Origin: Chitinophagaceae bacterium
GTDB taxonomy: Bacteria; Bacteroidota; Bacteroidia; Chitinophagales; Chitinophagaceae
Assembly (NCBI GenBank): GCA_017307755.1
Contig: JAFKGQ010000021.1
Coordinates: forward strand, 1 to 64,000
Reading direction: 5' to 3'
Length of the DNA stretch: 64,000 nucleotides
The notes under the pieces were generated by a model, which was not told the origin of the DNA, made no database searches, and was given only the letters and a program-made list of their open reading frames with translations. Shown piece after piece: positions 17,230-27,781 of the stretch. The stretch's first letter is position 1. Each line of letters starts with the position of its first letter. The position numbers and the translations under genes were made by a program.

Positions 17230-20200
17230 ATGACGATTGCAAAACGTGTGAACATACTTCTCATCCCGCTGCTGTTTTTGCTCCCTGTACTGACAAGCGC
17301 CCAGAGCACCGTGACGGTGAAAGGGCGTGTGCTCAACGAATTTAACGGGCCGGTGGCAGGCGCTACTGTTGCGCTAAAGGAAGGCAAGGGAGGGGTCACT
17401 ACCGATACCGCTGGTTATTTTTCCATTTCCGTACCGCGGGGTTCCATCCTGGTCGTATCTTATGTTGGCTATGCAGCAAAGGAAGTTAAAGCCCGGTCAG
17501 GCAGCATGGACATATTGCTGCAACCCGGCAAGAACGATCTCAACGAGGTCGTTGTCATCGGTTACGGCACGCAGCAAAGGAAAGACGTCACCGGTGCGGT
17601 GGCCACCATCAGCGGTGATAAGGTAAATGAGGTTCCGGCAGTGGACATCTCCCGGGCCCTCCAGGGCCGTATTGCGGGCGTCCAAATGCAGCAGACGTCC
17701 TCAAAACCGGGTTCAGGAATGCAGATCCGCATCAGGGGTACGCGTTCGCTCAACGCCACCAATGATCCGTTGGTAGTCCTGGATGGCATACCATTTATTG
17801 GAACCCTGAATGATATCAGTCCCACCGAGATCAAAAGTATCGATATTTTAAAAGATGCCTCCGCAACAGCCATTTATGGTTCCCGGGGCGCTAATGGTGT
17901 GATATTGATCACGACAAACAAAGGTTCGGCCGGTCAAAAAGCGCATATCAGCTATAATGGATATGCCGGTCTTAAAAAGATCTGGGGCGAATATCCCATG
18001 ATGAATGGACCTGAATTTGCTGCCCTCCGCAAGGCGAACAACGCGACGCCGGGGGCTTCCATCCGCAATAATACGCTGGATGAGAACGATAGCGTAAATA
18101 CCGACTGGCAAAAGCTGCTGTACCGGACCGGATACGTCACCAACCAGGACCTGAGCGTTTCCGGCGGTTCGGAAAAAGGCAGCTATAGCATCGGGTTTAC
18201 CTATTTCAAGGACCAGGGGGTCATCCCGTTGCAATATTATGAGCGATATAGCATCCGCACAGCCCTCGAACAAAAGATCGGCAGTCTTTTCCGTGTTGGC
18301 CTGGTGACGAACAATTATTATGTAAATAATCACGACCAGAACCTGGGACCCTATGCCAACCTGAACCTGACGCCCATCGCCAGTCCGCGTAATCCCGATG
18401 GCAGCTGGAAGCAGACGGTGACGTTGAACACCACGGGACCGAATTGGGCATATACGCGGCATGCCCTCGATGCGCTGGGGGATCAATACATCGATCTTGA
18501 CAGAGCCTATACAACCAATAACTCCATCTTCGGCGAGATCAGGATCCCGGGAGTGGAAGGGCTGAAGTACCGGGTCAACGTGGGGTTGTATTTGCACCAG
18601 GATGACTATGGTACCTATACTGGAACAGGCGTTTTCAGCGGCGTGGCGACAAACCCATCCAGCGCCTCGGACAGCAACATGAAACAGATAGATTATACCA
18701 TCGAGCACCTGCTGACCTATGACCGGACCTTTGGAAAGCACAATATCAGCGCGGTGGCTTTGTATTCCGTAGAGCAAAATACGAAATGGTCTTCGGCGGC
18801 TTCAGCCAATCACCTGCCTTCCGATGCTTTCCAGTTCTATAATTTATCATATGTGCTGGCTGATCAGAACGGGACGTCCACCGTCGGCAACGGCACTTAT
18901 GCCCAGTATGGCTTATTATCCTATATGGGACGTCTGATCTATACATACAATGACCGCTATATTATAAGCGCCGCCTTCCGCTCGGACGCTTCTTCCGTAC
19001 TGGCGCCCGGGCATCAGTACCATTCTTATCCGGCCGTCTCCGTGGGATGGAATATAAAGAACGAGCGGTTTATGGACAGGGTTTCGTTTGTAGATGCGCT
19101 TAAGCTGCGGGCAGGGTATGGACAAACGTCGAATCAGGCGATCAACCCCTACCAGACGCTCGGCGCATTGAAGACCAGTCCGTATAATTTCGGGCCCTCC
19201 GGATATGCGATGGGTTATTATGTCAACCAACTGCCCAATCCTACACTGGGCTGGGAGTTTTCCAAAACCTGGAACTACGGTGTCGATTTTTCCTTGTTGA
19301 AGAACCGTCTCACCGGTACCATCGATTATTACGCTGTAAACACCAGCAATGTGCTCCTGAGCGTCGGCCTTCCCACTACGTCGGGCGTCAGCAGCTATAC
19401 CGCCAATATAGGCGCGACGCAGAACAAGGGTATAGAGCTTTCGCTGAACGGGGTTATCCTGGACAATCATAATGGATGGACCTGGGAGGTGGGCGTCAAC
19501 GTCTATCGCAACCGCAACAAGCTCGTGAGCCTGTACTCGGGTCAGCCTTATGACAAAGGCAACCAATGGTTCCCGGGGCATCCCATCGATGTGGTTTACG
19601 ACTACAAAAGGATAGGGCTGATGACCTATGCGGACAGCGCCAGCGGGTATCTGAAAGCCGCCTATCCCGGCGGAAATGTGGGGATGATCAAGGTTGCTTA
19701 TAACGGGAACGATACGTCCCTTCATTTTGTCAATGGTGTACCCAACCGGAAAAATCAGGCCGGAACTAATTTAAATAATGATGACCGTCAGATCTATGAC
19801 ATGCAGCCCGAATTTGAAGGCGGCTTCAACACACGCGTGGCCTACAAAGGCTTCGAGCTGGGCATAACAGGTGTATTCAGGAGTGGCGGTACGCTTATCA
19901 GTACGCTGTATTCCTCGGCAGGCTATCTGAATAACCTCAATTCCCGGTCGGGTAATAATGTAAAGGTGGATTACTGGACGCCGACCAATAACCATGCAAG
20001 CGACTTCAATACGTTCGCTCCCAGACCAGGCGGCGCCGGAGGCGACAATCCGGCCTGGGGAACCACGATGGGCTATTTCAGCGCCACGTACCTGAAGGTC
20101 CGCACGATGACGCTGGGCTATAATTTCACCCAGCGATGGCTGAAGGCGGCCAGCATACAGAGAATGCGCGTTTATTGCACGGTAGAGAATCCGTTCGTGT

Positions 20201-20361
20201 TCTTCTCGCCTTACACGAAGATGTCCCATATGGACCCGGAGACTAACTCTTATGGCGATCAGAACTCGGCAACACCTGCGACACAGCACCGTATCCTGAC
20301 CATCGGCACGAACACGCCTTCCACACGAAATTTCATTTTCGGCTTAAATGTAACTTTTTAA
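17230..20361 (+). CDS. SusC-like TonB-dependent outer-membrane transporter, xylan locus (1043 aa)
   Basis: Signal peptide (1-24, ending TSAQ) is followed by a carboxypeptidase-regulatory-like domain (about 28-100). The SusC hallmark NEVVVIGYGTQ comes next, then the plug (about 112-225, with DVTGAVATISGDKV, SLNATNDPLVVLDGIP, ILKDASATAIYGSRGANGVILITT) and a beta-barrel ending in FIFGLNVTF. It has no STN domain, consistent with control by the hybrid regulator and not by a FecR/sigma relay. It should import xylo-oligosaccharides with the SusD encoded 12 bp downstream. First gene of an operon running at least to 27755. Confidence 0.95.
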   Translation: MTIAKRVNILLIPLLFLLPVLTSAQSTVTVKGRVLNEFNGPVAGATVALKEGKGGVTTDTAGYFSISVPRGSILVVSYVGYAAKEVKARSGSMDILLQPGKNDLNEVVVIGYGTQQRKDVTGAVATISGDKVNEVPAVDISRALQGRIAGVQMQQTSSKPGSGMQIRIRGTRSLNATNDPLVVLDGIPFIGTLNDISPTEIKSIDILKDASATAIYGSRGANGVILITTNKGSAGQKAHISYNGYAGLKKIWGEYPMMNGPEFAALRKANNATPGASIRNNTLDENDSVNTDWQKLLYRTGYVTNQDLSVSGGSEKGSYSIGFTYFKDQGVIPLQYYERYSIRTALEQKIGSLFRVGLVTNNYYVNNHDQNLGPYANLNLTPIASPRNPDGSWKQTVTLNTTGPNWAYTRHALDALGDQYIDLDRAYTTNNSIFGEIRIPGVEGLKYRVNVGLYLHQDDYGTYTGTGVFSGVATNPSSASDSNMKQIDYTIEHLLTYDRTFGKHNISAVALYSVEQNTKWSSAASANHLPSDAFQFYNLSYVLADQNGTSTVGNGTYAQYGLLSYMGRLIYTYNDRYIISAAFRSDASSVLAPGHQYHSYPAVSVGWNIKNERFMDRVSFVDALKLRAGYGQTSNQAINPYQTLGALKTSPYNFGPSGYAMGYYVNQLPNPTLGWEFSKTWNYGVDFSLLKNRLTGTIDYYAVNTSNVLLSVGLPTTSGVSSYTANIGATQNKGIELSLNGVILDNHNGWTWEVGVNVYRNRNKLVSLYSGQPYDKGNQWFPGHPIDVVYDYKRIGLMTYADSASGYLKAAYPGGNVGMIKVAYNGNDTSLHFVNGVPNRKNQAGTNLNNDDRQIYDMQPEFEGGFNTRVAYKGFELGITGVFRSGGTLISTLYSSAGYLNNLNSRSGNNVKVDYWTPTNNHASDFNTFAPRPGGAGGDNPAWGTTMGYFSATYLKVRTMTLGYNFTQRWLKAASIQRMRVYCTVENPFVFFSPYTKMSHMDPETNSYGDQNSATPATQHRILTIGTNTPSTRNFIFGLNVTF

Positions 20362-20373
20362 AAAAGACACCAT

Positions 20374-22350
20374 ATGAACCGTTTACTTATAAATATATTC
20401 AGGGCTGTACCGGCATTGTTCCTAATGGCGGGATGCCAGAAAGTATTGAAAGAAACACCGCGGAGCACGTTTACGCCACAATATTTTCAAACCCAGAACG
20501 GTGTTTTAGGCGGCCTCACCGCCTTATATGCGCACCTGCGCAATATTTATGGGAATGCCTATTACTGGAATATGTGTCAATGCGGCACGGATGAGACAAC
20601 ATGGGGACAGAGCGGTGGCAGCGGCAGCAATTTCCAGGCGCAGGACTATTCCGTGCCTGGGGTCCATCCGACGCCTACCCTGAGCGATGCCGGCCAGCTT
20701 TGGGGTAACACCTACCCCTATATCAATACGGCCAGCGGAGTGATCCAATATGCAGCTACAGCGGGTGTGGCGAAGTCATATATAGCAGAGGCAAGATTTT
20801 TCCGGGCATTCGACTATTTTTTGCTGGTACAGACTTTTGGAGGGGTGCCACTGGATCTGGGTTCAGGCAGACTGCAGTTCAATACGTCTACCATCAGGAC
20901 TTCGAAGCGCGATTCGGTGTCTATCGTTTATACAAAGGCTATTTTCCCCGACCTGGTTGCGGCCGTGGCGGATCTGCCATCCACCCGGCGGGTAATGGGC
21001 GCAGTGACAAAACAGGTAGCCCAGCTGTTCTTAGCCAAGGCTTATCTTACCTATGGTTGGTGGCTTCAGAATCCCAACAGCATTCCTTCGTATCCTGTGG
21101 AAGCCGGAAGTCCAAGGACGGACCCGGACGGGCATGATCCGGCCTGGTATTTCCAGCAGGCATATGATATTTCGGTAAATGCCATTCAAAATCCGGGGAT
21201 CTATGGTCTGCAGCCTACGTATTATGATGTAAACGTGGCTACAAATGATTATAACAACGAGTGTATGTTATTTTCCGATCATACGCAGTCAAGCGCGCAG
21301 TACAATGTCAGCAGTCTTACGTATGGCGCCGGCGGTACGCCGGATAACTGGTCGAGCTGGTTCCAGACCTGGGCTTATCCAACTATCACAAGCTCTACCT
21401 CGCCGGCGTCCTGGACTTCGACAACACCGGTGAGCCGTGCCTCCGAGCAATGGGGGGGGCGACCCTGGGTGCGCAATGCGCCCACCATAGAGGTATTTAC
21501 GAAGACCTTTGCAGATAAGACGAACGATTCCCGTTACGACGGTACATTTACTACCGTCTATCGTTGCAATATAAAGGAAGCCGGTCTTCCATATACGACG
21601 CTGTATAATGCCAATTTTTTGCCGATCACGGAAGGCAGTCCGGTCCTGACCTTTTTACCCGACGACGTTCCGGGGATCGACTATTCCAATTCCGTTTACA
21701 AGAGCAGCGTAGGGGCAGGCGTGTTGCCGGGCCGTGCTGATTTTGTCATCTCTCCGAGCGCTTATAACCGTATAGCGTATCCGGGTATCTGGAAGCTGGG
21801 ACCTTACCGGACTGACAATAACGGTGGTCTGGGTAGTCCTAATGCCGGCAGCACGCGACCGTACACCGGCGCCAAATTCTCGGAACTATACTTTATTGCC
21901 GCGGAGGCAGCCGTTAAAGGGGCAACTACCGTCGCCGGATATGATGCCCTGTCCCTGATCAATGTTATCCGCGCACGCGCCGGCAAATGGAAGTACAGCA
22001 ATGCCAGCCGTGCTGCCTATGTGGCGGACTTCAGTGCTGCGATGACCGCGGCAACGCCGGCCACCATCACTATTGGGTATATTCTTGCAGAGCGTTCCAG
22101 GGAGTATTACGGAGAAGGCTATCGGTTTTACGACCTGGTGCGGACGCAACGATTCGGATTGGATAACCAGGAAGGCTACAATTATGCTACCTATACCGTG
22201 GGAGGAATTGCTTTTGGCGATCATACGCCTCAAACGAACGTCCGTACGATCACCCCACAGCTATACCTGCAACCTATTCCGCAAGGGCAGATCGATGCGA
22301 TGGCTACTTCAGACGCAGAGAAAAAGGCATATCAAAATCCGGGGTATTAA
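20374..22350 (+). CDS. SusD-like outer-membrane glycan-binding lipoprotein, xylan locus (658 aa)
   Basis: A lipoprotein signal ends LMAGC with Cys21 as lipid anchor. The TPR-like alpha-helical SusD scaffold shows KSYIAEARFFRAFDYFLLVQTFGGVPL, AQLFLAKAYLTYGWWLQ and the C-terminal ILAERSREYYGEGYRFYDLVR followed by LQPIP. At 658 residues it is longer than most SusD proteins (about 500-600). The extra length lies in the central aromatic, Ser/Thr-rich region, which may extend the glycan-binding face. Binds oligosaccharide at the cell surface and caps the SusC barrel. Confidence 0.94.
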   Translation: MNRLLINIFRAVPALFLMAGCQKVLKETPRSTFTPQYFQTQNGVLGGLTALYAHLRNIYGNAYYWNMCQCGTDETTWGQSGGSGSNFQAQDYSVPGVHPTPTLSDAGQLWGNTYPYINTASGVIQYAATAGVAKSYIAEARFFRAFDYFLLVQTFGGVPLDLGSGRLQFNTSTIRTSKRDSVSIVYTKAIFPDLVAAVADLPSTRRVMGAVTKQVAQLFLAKAYLTYGWWLQNPNSIPSYPVEAGSPRTDPDGHDPAWYFQQAYDISVNAIQNPGIYGLQPTYYDVNVATNDYNNECMLFSDHTQSSAQYNVSSLTYGAGGTPDNWSSWFQTWAYPTITSSTSPASWTSTTPVSRASEQWGGRPWVRNAPTIEVFTKTFADKTNDSRYDGTFTTVYRCNIKEAGLPYTTLYNANFLPITEGSPVLTFLPDDVPGIDYSNSVYKSSVGAGVLPGRADFVISPSAYNRIAYPGIWKLGPYRTDNNGGLGSPNAGSTRPYTGAKFSELYFIAAEAAVKGATTVAGYDALSLINVIRARAGKWKYSNASRAAYVADFSAAMTAATPATITIGYILAERSREYYGEGYRFYDLVRTQRFGLDNQEGYNYATYTVGGIAFGDHTPQTNVRTITPQLYLQPIPQGQIDAMATSDAEKKAYQNPGY

Positions 22351-22378
22351 CGCCCAGCCGCTTAAAAAGTATTTTATT

Positions 22379-23728
22379 ATGGTCCGATACTCGACAGCAA
22401 TATTCCTGGTGATGACAGGGATGAGCATTTTTCACCGCCTGCCCGCGCAGAACCCCATTATTACCACACAGTATACCGCGGATCCTACAGCAAGGGTATT
22501 CAACGGGAAGATATATCTGTATCCGTCCCATGATATCCTTGCCGCACCGGGAAAGGGCAGGGTCGGCTGGTTCTGCATGGAAGATTATCATGTGTTCTCT
22601 TCCTCCGACCTCACCGATTGGACGGATCATGGGGTTATCGTAAGCCAGGACAAAGTTCCCTGGGTCAGGCCGGACAGCTATAGCATGTGGGCGCCCGATT
22701 GCATCTGCCGCAATGGAAAATATTATTTTTATTTTCCCTCTTCGCCCCGGGACTCGACCTATGGAAGAGGATTTGTCATAGGGGTGGCGATTGCAGACAG
22801 GCCTGAGGGGCCCTTTGTGCCTCAGCCGGAGCCGATGAAGAATGTCCATGGCATTGATCCCAATGTATTTATCGACAGGGACGGACAGGCCTACCTGTAC
22901 TGGGCCCAGGGAAACATCTATGCCGCCAGGCTGAAGGACAATATGGTGGAGCTGGCATCAGCGCCTGTCATCCTGCAGGAGCTGCCGGCGAAAGGTCTAA
23001 AAGAGGGCCCTTTCCTGTTCGAACGTAATGGAATTTACTATCTCACCTATCCGCATGTACAGAACAAGACCGAGTGCCTGGAATATGCCACCAGCGATAA
23101 CCCGATGGGGCCGTTCGCTGTAAAAGGGGTCATCATGGATGAATCGCCCACCGGCTGTTGGACCAATCATCAGTCGATCGTACTGTTCAAAGACCAATGG
23201 TACCTGTTCTATCATCACAATGATCTGTCGCCGCATTTCGATAAAGCCAGGTCTGTGCGCATCGACAGCCTGTTCTTCAATAGCGATGGAACGATCCAAA
23301 AAGTAATTCCCACTTTAAGGGGCGCAGGCGTCACCGATGCGACCCATATGATCCAACCGGACAGGTACAGTAATATCAGCACGGCCGGTACTTCCATTGG
23401 TTTCCTGGATACATTGCATCCCTTCGAAGGATGGAAGACGGCATTGGAAAGAGGCGGCGCCTGGGTGCAATACAATAGTGTCGATCTTGGCAGCCGCCCG
23501 TTGCGGTCCGTGTCGTTGCGCTTGTCCACACGTGCCGGGGGCGTCCTGCAGGTGCGGGCCGATGCGCTTGATGGTCCGTTGATAGCAGATATACAGGTTT
23601 CCCCGACGGTTACTGAGTGGAAGATTGTCACAAGTACTTTGAAGACGAACCTTTCCGGTGTACACAACTTATTTGTAGCTTCAAAGGATGATAGACCGGT
23701 GGAAATAGACTGGCTTCGTTTTGAATAA
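22379..23728 (+). CDS. GH43 glycosidase with C-terminal CBM6 (449 aa), beta-xylosidase/arabinofuranosidase type
   Basis: Start at the ATG at 22379, 28 bp after susD; the frame stays open further upstream, inside susD. Signal peptide ends LPAQ. The five-bladed GH43 propeller shows catalytic base Asp35 (TADPTA), the pKa-modulating Asp in GIDPNVF and the general acid Glu in LKEGPFLF. After residue about 320 a CBM6-like module follows (WVQYNSVDLGSRPL ending PVEIDWLRFE). GH43 enzymes remove xylose or arabinofuranose from arabinoxylan. The subfamily cannot be assigned by eye. Operon position between susD and alpha-glucuronidase supports xylan as substrate. Confidence 0.9.
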   Translation: MVRYSTAIFLVMTGMSIFHRLPAQNPIITTQYTADPTARVFNGKIYLYPSHDILAAPGKGRVGWFCMEDYHVFSSSDLTDWTDHGVIVSQDKVPWVRPDSYSMWAPDCICRNGKYYFYFPSSPRDSTYGRGFVIGVAIADRPEGPFVPQPEPMKNVHGIDPNVFIDRDGQAYLYWAQGNIYAARLKDNMVELASAPVILQELPAKGLKEGPFLFERNGIYYLTYPHVQNKTECLEYATSDNPMGPFAVKGVIMDESPTGCWTNHQSIVLFKDQWYLFYHHNDLSPHFDKARSVRIDSLFFNSDGTIQKVIPTLRGAGVTDATHMIQPDRYSNISTAGTSIGFLDTLHPFEGWKTALERGGAWVQYNSVDLGSRPLRSVSLRLSTRAGGVLQVRADALDGPLIADIQVSPTVTEWKIVTSTLKTNLSGVHNLFVASKDDRPVEIDWLRFE

Positions 23729-23740
23729 ATAATTCCTGTA

Positions 23741-25801
23741 ATGAAAAAGATCCTTACCTGCCTGATCATATGTTGTACCGTGCTGCGGATCCGTGCGGAA
23801 AACGGACATGAGCTATGGCTGCGTCCCCGCACTGCTCTGCCCGTCCGGGTGATCTGTGAACGAAGCTCGCCTGCTCTTGCTATCGCCCGCAGGGAATTGG
23901 AGGACGGATGGGTCGGAAAAGCAGACGCTTCCGTCGTGCTGGCATTTACAAAAGACCGGGCCATTAAAGGAGATGGCTTCAGGCTCGGCCAGCGTGGGAT
24001 CGAAGCGAAGACTGATGCCGGCATCCTGTACGGCGTATATGAGCTGCTGCGCCGCCAGCAAACAGGACTGCCGATAAGCGAGGAAGTCTGTAACCCGTCT
24101 TACGAACGCCGCATTTTAGACCATTGGGATAACCCTGATGGTTCCATTGAAAGAGGATATGCGGGCGGCTCCATCTTCTGGCGCAAGTCAAACCCCTTTG
24201 CCATCACGGATGGCGATAAGGTTCTCTGGCAGCAATATGCCCGTGCGGATGCCTCCGTCGGTATCAACGGAGCGGTGTTGAACAATGTCAACGCTTCTCC
24301 GCTCATCCTCTCCACCGATTACCTCGCCCGCGTAAAAGCCATCGCGGACATCCTACGTCCTTATGGCATCAGGACATACCTCTCCGTCAGGTTCTCATCC
24401 CCGGTGCAGATCGGCGGCCTGACTACCGCCGACCCATTGGACCCGGGCGTTGAAAATTGGTGGAAAGAAAAAATAAAAGATATCTATCAGCTCATTCCTG
24501 ACTTCGGCGGTTTCCTGGTAAAAGCTAACAGTGAAGGACAGCCGGGTCCGCAGGATTACGGCCGCAGTCACGCGGATGGCGCCAATATGATGGCCGACGC
24601 CATCAGGCCCTTTGGAGGCATCATCATGTGGCGGGCTTTTGTTTATAAGGCTTCCGACAAGGACCGCGCCAAACAGGCCTATGCGGAATTTACCCCCCTC
24701 GACGGCCAATTCCGGGATAACGTGATCATACAGGTGAAGAACGGCCCGGTGGATTTCCAGCCCCGTGAGCCGTTCAGCCCTCTTTTCGGCGCTATGAAAA
24801 AGACGGACGTCATGCCCGAGTTCCAGGTGACGCAGGAATATCTCGGACAGGCAGTGCACCTTGTATTTCTCGCCCCCATGTGGGAAGAGTGCCTGAAGAG
24901 CGATACCTGGCAGGGAGGTCCCGGCAGCACCGTCGCCCATTGTACGGACGGCAGCCTGTATCCTCAACGGTATACAGCCATCGCGGGCGTCGCCAACATC
25001 GGGCTTGACTCCAACTGGTGCGGCCATCCCTTTGCGCAGGCCAACTGGTATGCCTTTGGGCGGCTGGCATGGAATAACCGGCTGACAAGCGGGCAGATCG
25101 CGGACGAATGGCTGCGGCTGACCTTTTACCCCATACAGCGGCAGCGGAAAGAACCGGCTGGTTACCAGGCAGACTGGGAAACGCATTTCCTGCAGCCCGT
25201 CAGGGAAATGATGCTCCGGAGCCGCGAAGCGGCCGTCAACTATATGATGCCGCTGGGCCTGCATCATTTATTCTCTGCTAATGAACACTATGGACCTGGT
25301 CCCTGGTGGGCGCCCCAAAAAGTACGGCCGGACTGGACGCCTCCTTATTACCATAAGGCCGACACCGGCGGCATCGGTTTCGATCGCACAAACACTGGCT
25401 CCGATGCGGTCAGCCAGTACCATGAGCCTCTGCGTTCTCAGTTCAACAGTCTGTTTACCTGCCCTGATATGTACCTGTTGTGGTTCCATCATCTGCCCTG
25501 GAGCTATCGTATGCGCAGCGGTCGTACGCTATGGCAGGAGCTTTGTTATCATTATGAGGAAGGTGTGCGGCAGGTGCGGGAATTTCAAAACATTTGGGAT
25601 AAGGTCCGGCCTTATGTGGACGATGAGCGATTTGTGCTGGTACAAAGCAAGCTCCGCAGTCAAAGCAGCAACGCACAGCTTTGGAAAGATGCATGCCTGC
25701 AATATTTCGGGCAATTCAGCCGGCAGCCGATACCTCCGGATATCGAACGGCCTGTGCATGACCTGGATGATATCATTCGTGATGACACGATGAGACGATA
25801 A
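23741..25801 (+). CDS. GH67 alpha-glucuronidase (686 aa)
   Basis: Signal peptide (1-19) is followed by an N-terminal hexosaminidase-like domain and the GH67 barrel. Visible family blocks are NGAVLNNVNASP, GIRTYLSVRFSSP, GGFLVKANSEGQPGPQDYGR (with the general acid Glu), VDFQPREPFSPLFG (catalytic Asp) and EFQVTQEYLGQ (second catalytic carboxylate). Length matches the family. The enzyme removes 4-O-methyl-glucuronic acid from the non-reducing end xylose of xylo-oligosaccharides. This makes glucuronoxylan a confident substrate of the whole locus. 12 bp after the GH43 gene. Confidence 0.95.
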   Translation: MKKILTCLIICCTVLRIRAENGHELWLRPRTALPVRVICERSSPALAIARRELEDGWVGKADASVVLAFTKDRAIKGDGFRLGQRGIEAKTDAGILYGVYELLRRQQTGLPISEEVCNPSYERRILDHWDNPDGSIERGYAGGSIFWRKSNPFAITDGDKVLWQQYARADASVGINGAVLNNVNASPLILSTDYLARVKAIADILRPYGIRTYLSVRFSSPVQIGGLTTADPLDPGVENWWKEKIKDIYQLIPDFGGFLVKANSEGQPGPQDYGRSHADGANMMADAIRPFGGIIMWRAFVYKASDKDRAKQAYAEFTPLDGQFRDNVIIQVKNGPVDFQPREPFSPLFGAMKKTDVMPEFQVTQEYLGQAVHLVFLAPMWEECLKSDTWQGGPGSTVAHCTDGSLYPQRYTAIAGVANIGLDSNWCGHPFAQANWYAFGRLAWNNRLTSGQIADEWLRLTFYPIQRQRKEPAGYQADWETHFLQPVREMMLRSREAAVNYMMPLGLHHLFSANEHYGPGPWWAPQKVRPDWTPPYYHKADTGGIGFDRTNTGSDAVSQYHEPLRSQFNSLFTCPDMYLLWFHHLPWSYRMRSGRTLWQELCYHYEEGVRQVREFQNIWDKVRPYVDDERFVLVQSKLRSQSSNAQLWKDACLQYFGQFSRQPIPPDIERPVHDLDDIIRDDTMRR

Positions 25802-25811
25802 AGAATATCAC

Positions 25812-27755
25812 ATGAAAAAACTATCGACTATCGCTGCCGGAACTTTGGCCATTATTCTGTTCATTGCGCACGGCTTATCCGCATCCGCGCAGATCAGGCT
25901 GCCGCGTCTTGTCAGGGACAGCATGGTCCTTCAGCGTGATGCCTATATCAATGTCTGGGGATGGGCATCCGGGCGGGAAAGGATCAGCCTGCAATTCAAC
26001 GGACATTCTTACCGGACGACCGCGGACAGCAAGGGCAACTGGCTTATCCGGCTGGCCCCTGCGCGCGCAGGCGGTCCCTATACCATGAACATCAGCGGCA
26101 GGAATAAGATCACGCTCCACGATATACTGGTAGGGGATGTATGGTTATGCTCGGGCCAGTCCAATATGGTGCACCAAATGAAATTGCATAGCGTCCGTTA
26201 CCAGGATGAGATCGATCGCGCCAACTACCCGGAGATAAGACAATTCTGGATACCCACGCTTACGGACCTGCGGGGGCCCCGTAACGACCTGCCGGAAGGC
26301 ACATGGAGATCCGCCAACCCCGTGGATGTGCTGGAATTTTCGGCGGTAGCCTACTTCTTTGCAAAGGATATCCATGAGAGATATCATATCCCTATCGGCC
26401 TGATCAACGCCAGTGTGGGAGGCTCTCCCATCGAGGCATGGACCAGCGAAGAAGGGCTTGAAGCATTCCCTGACCTGGAGAAGGCCGTGCAAAGGAATAA
26501 GGATACCTCGTATGTCAATAGCTTTAGACATAGCAACGCCGGCGACCATATGTTTCGGGACAAGGACAAAGGCCTGTCCGGCCCCATTCCCTGGTATGAT
26601 CCGGATTATGTTCCAAAAGGGTGGAGACAGATCGCTATTCCCGGCTATTGGGAAGACCAGGGGATAAAGGACCTGGATGGTTCTGTCTGGTACAGGAAAG
26701 AGATCGATGTTCCCGCTTCCATGGCAGGACGGCCGGCCAAAGTTTTCCTGGGGCGCATCGTAGACGAGGATTTCCTGTACATCAATGGCCGGCTGGTCGG
26801 CAACACTACTTACATGTATCCTCAAAGGCGGTATGCTGTCCCTGCCGGATTGTTAAAGCCCGGAAAGAATCTGATCGTCGTCCGCGTCATTAATCATTTT
26901 GGCAAGGGCGGTTTTGTCCCCGACAAACCCTATTCTCTCATTGCAGGAGACGATACCATCGATCTGAAAGGCTACTGGCAGTATAAGGTGGGAGAAGTAT
27001 TTGCGTCGCACCGAAGTTTTGGCGGCGCAGGCAGTTTCACAGCACAGAACCAGCCGGCTGCCCTGTACAATGCTATGCTGGCTCCGCTGACCGTGTACAC
27101 GATAAAAGGTTTCCTGTGGTACCAGGGTGAAGCCAACACGGGGCGGGCTGCTGAATATGCCAGGTTGCAGCCCGCCATGATCGCGGATTGGCGGAGTAAG
27201 TGGAAAGAGGGGGATATTCCCTTCCTTTTCGTACAGCTGCCGGGATTTGGAGACTACAGCTATCTGCCTTCGGAAAGCGCGTGGGCCGGGCTGAGAGAAG
27301 CCCAGGCAAAGTCACTCTCAGTACCCAACACGGCTATGGCGGCAGCCATCGATCTCGGCGAATGGAACGATCTGCATCCAGATAGGAAAAAAGAGGTAGG
27401 GGACAGGTTGGCGCTGGCCGCCTGCAAGATGGCTTACGGCGGGAATGTTGTTGGTTCCGGCCCAATCTGCCGGTCATTTACCACGGAGGAGCATAAAATA
27501 ATCCTTCGGTTCGACGATACGGGCAGCGGTCTTGTCACCAATGACGGCGAAGACCCGCAGGAGTTCGCCATAGCAGGAGCCGATAAAAGATTTGTTTGGG
27601 CCAATGCAAGGATCGAAGACGGCAAAGTAATAGTATGGAGCGACGAAGTGAAGGATCCAAAATATGTCCGGTACGCATGGGCGGATGATCCCGTCAATCC
27701 CAACCTGTATAATAAGGAAGGGTTGCCGGCCGCACCTTTCAGGATAGGGGAGTAA
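25812..27755 (+). CDS. Sialate-O-acetylesterase-type carbohydrate esterase (647 aa), probable acetylxylan esterase
   Basis: Signal peptide ends ASAQ. The SGNH-like esterase shows CSGQSNM (nucleophile Ser, about residue 117), LINASVGGSPIEAWTS, FLWYQGEANTGRA, and the Asp-x-x-His type block EWNDLHPDRKKEVGDRL. A beta-sandwich insertion of about 150 residues (WYRKEIDVPASM, VFLGRIVDEDFLYING) splits the esterase domain, as in the Bacteroidota SASA family. Next to alpha-glucuronidase, it most likely removes acetyl groups from glucuronoxylan. Sialic acid as substrate is unlikely in this context. Last gene of the first tightly spaced run, 10 bp after GH67. Confidence 0.88.
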   Translation: MKKLSTIAAGTLAIILFIAHGLSASAQIRLPRLVRDSMVLQRDAYINVWGWASGRERISLQFNGHSYRTTADSKGNWLIRLAPARAGGPYTMNISGRNKITLHDILVGDVWLCSGQSNMVHQMKLHSVRYQDEIDRANYPEIRQFWIPTLTDLRGPRNDLPEGTWRSANPVDVLEFSAVAYFFAKDIHERYHIPIGLINASVGGSPIEAWTSEEGLEAFPDLEKAVQRNKDTSYVNSFRHSNAGDHMFRDKDKGLSGPIPWYDPDYVPKGWRQIAIPGYWEDQGIKDLDGSVWYRKEIDVPASMAGRPAKVFLGRIVDEDFLYINGRLVGNTTYMYPQRRYAVPAGLLKPGKNLIVVRVINHFGKGGFVPDKPYSLIAGDDTIDLKGYWQYKVGEVFASHRSFGGAGSFTAQNQPAALYNAMLAPLTVYTIKGFLWYQGEANTGRAAEYARLQPAMIADWRSKWKEGDIPFLFVQLPGFGDYSYLPSESAWAGLREAQAKSLSVPNTAMAAAIDLGEWNDLHPDRKKEVGDRLALAACKMAYGGNVVGSGPICRSFTTEEHKIILRFDDTGSGLVTNDGEDPQEFAIAGADKRFVWANARIEDGKVIVWSDEVKDPKYVRYAWADDPVNPNLYNKEGLPAAPFRIGE

Positions 27756-27781
27756 CATATCTTCGGAGAAAGAAAAATTTA

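Noticed and set aside
17848..18777. 309-codon minus-strand frame opposite the xylan susC
   Set aside because: Antisense shadow of a conserved SusC plug and barrel.
24395..25267. 290-codon minus-strand frame opposite the GH67 gene
   Set aside because: Shadow of a high-GC coding region; no start context and no recognisable domain, while the plus strand carries complete GH67 motifs.
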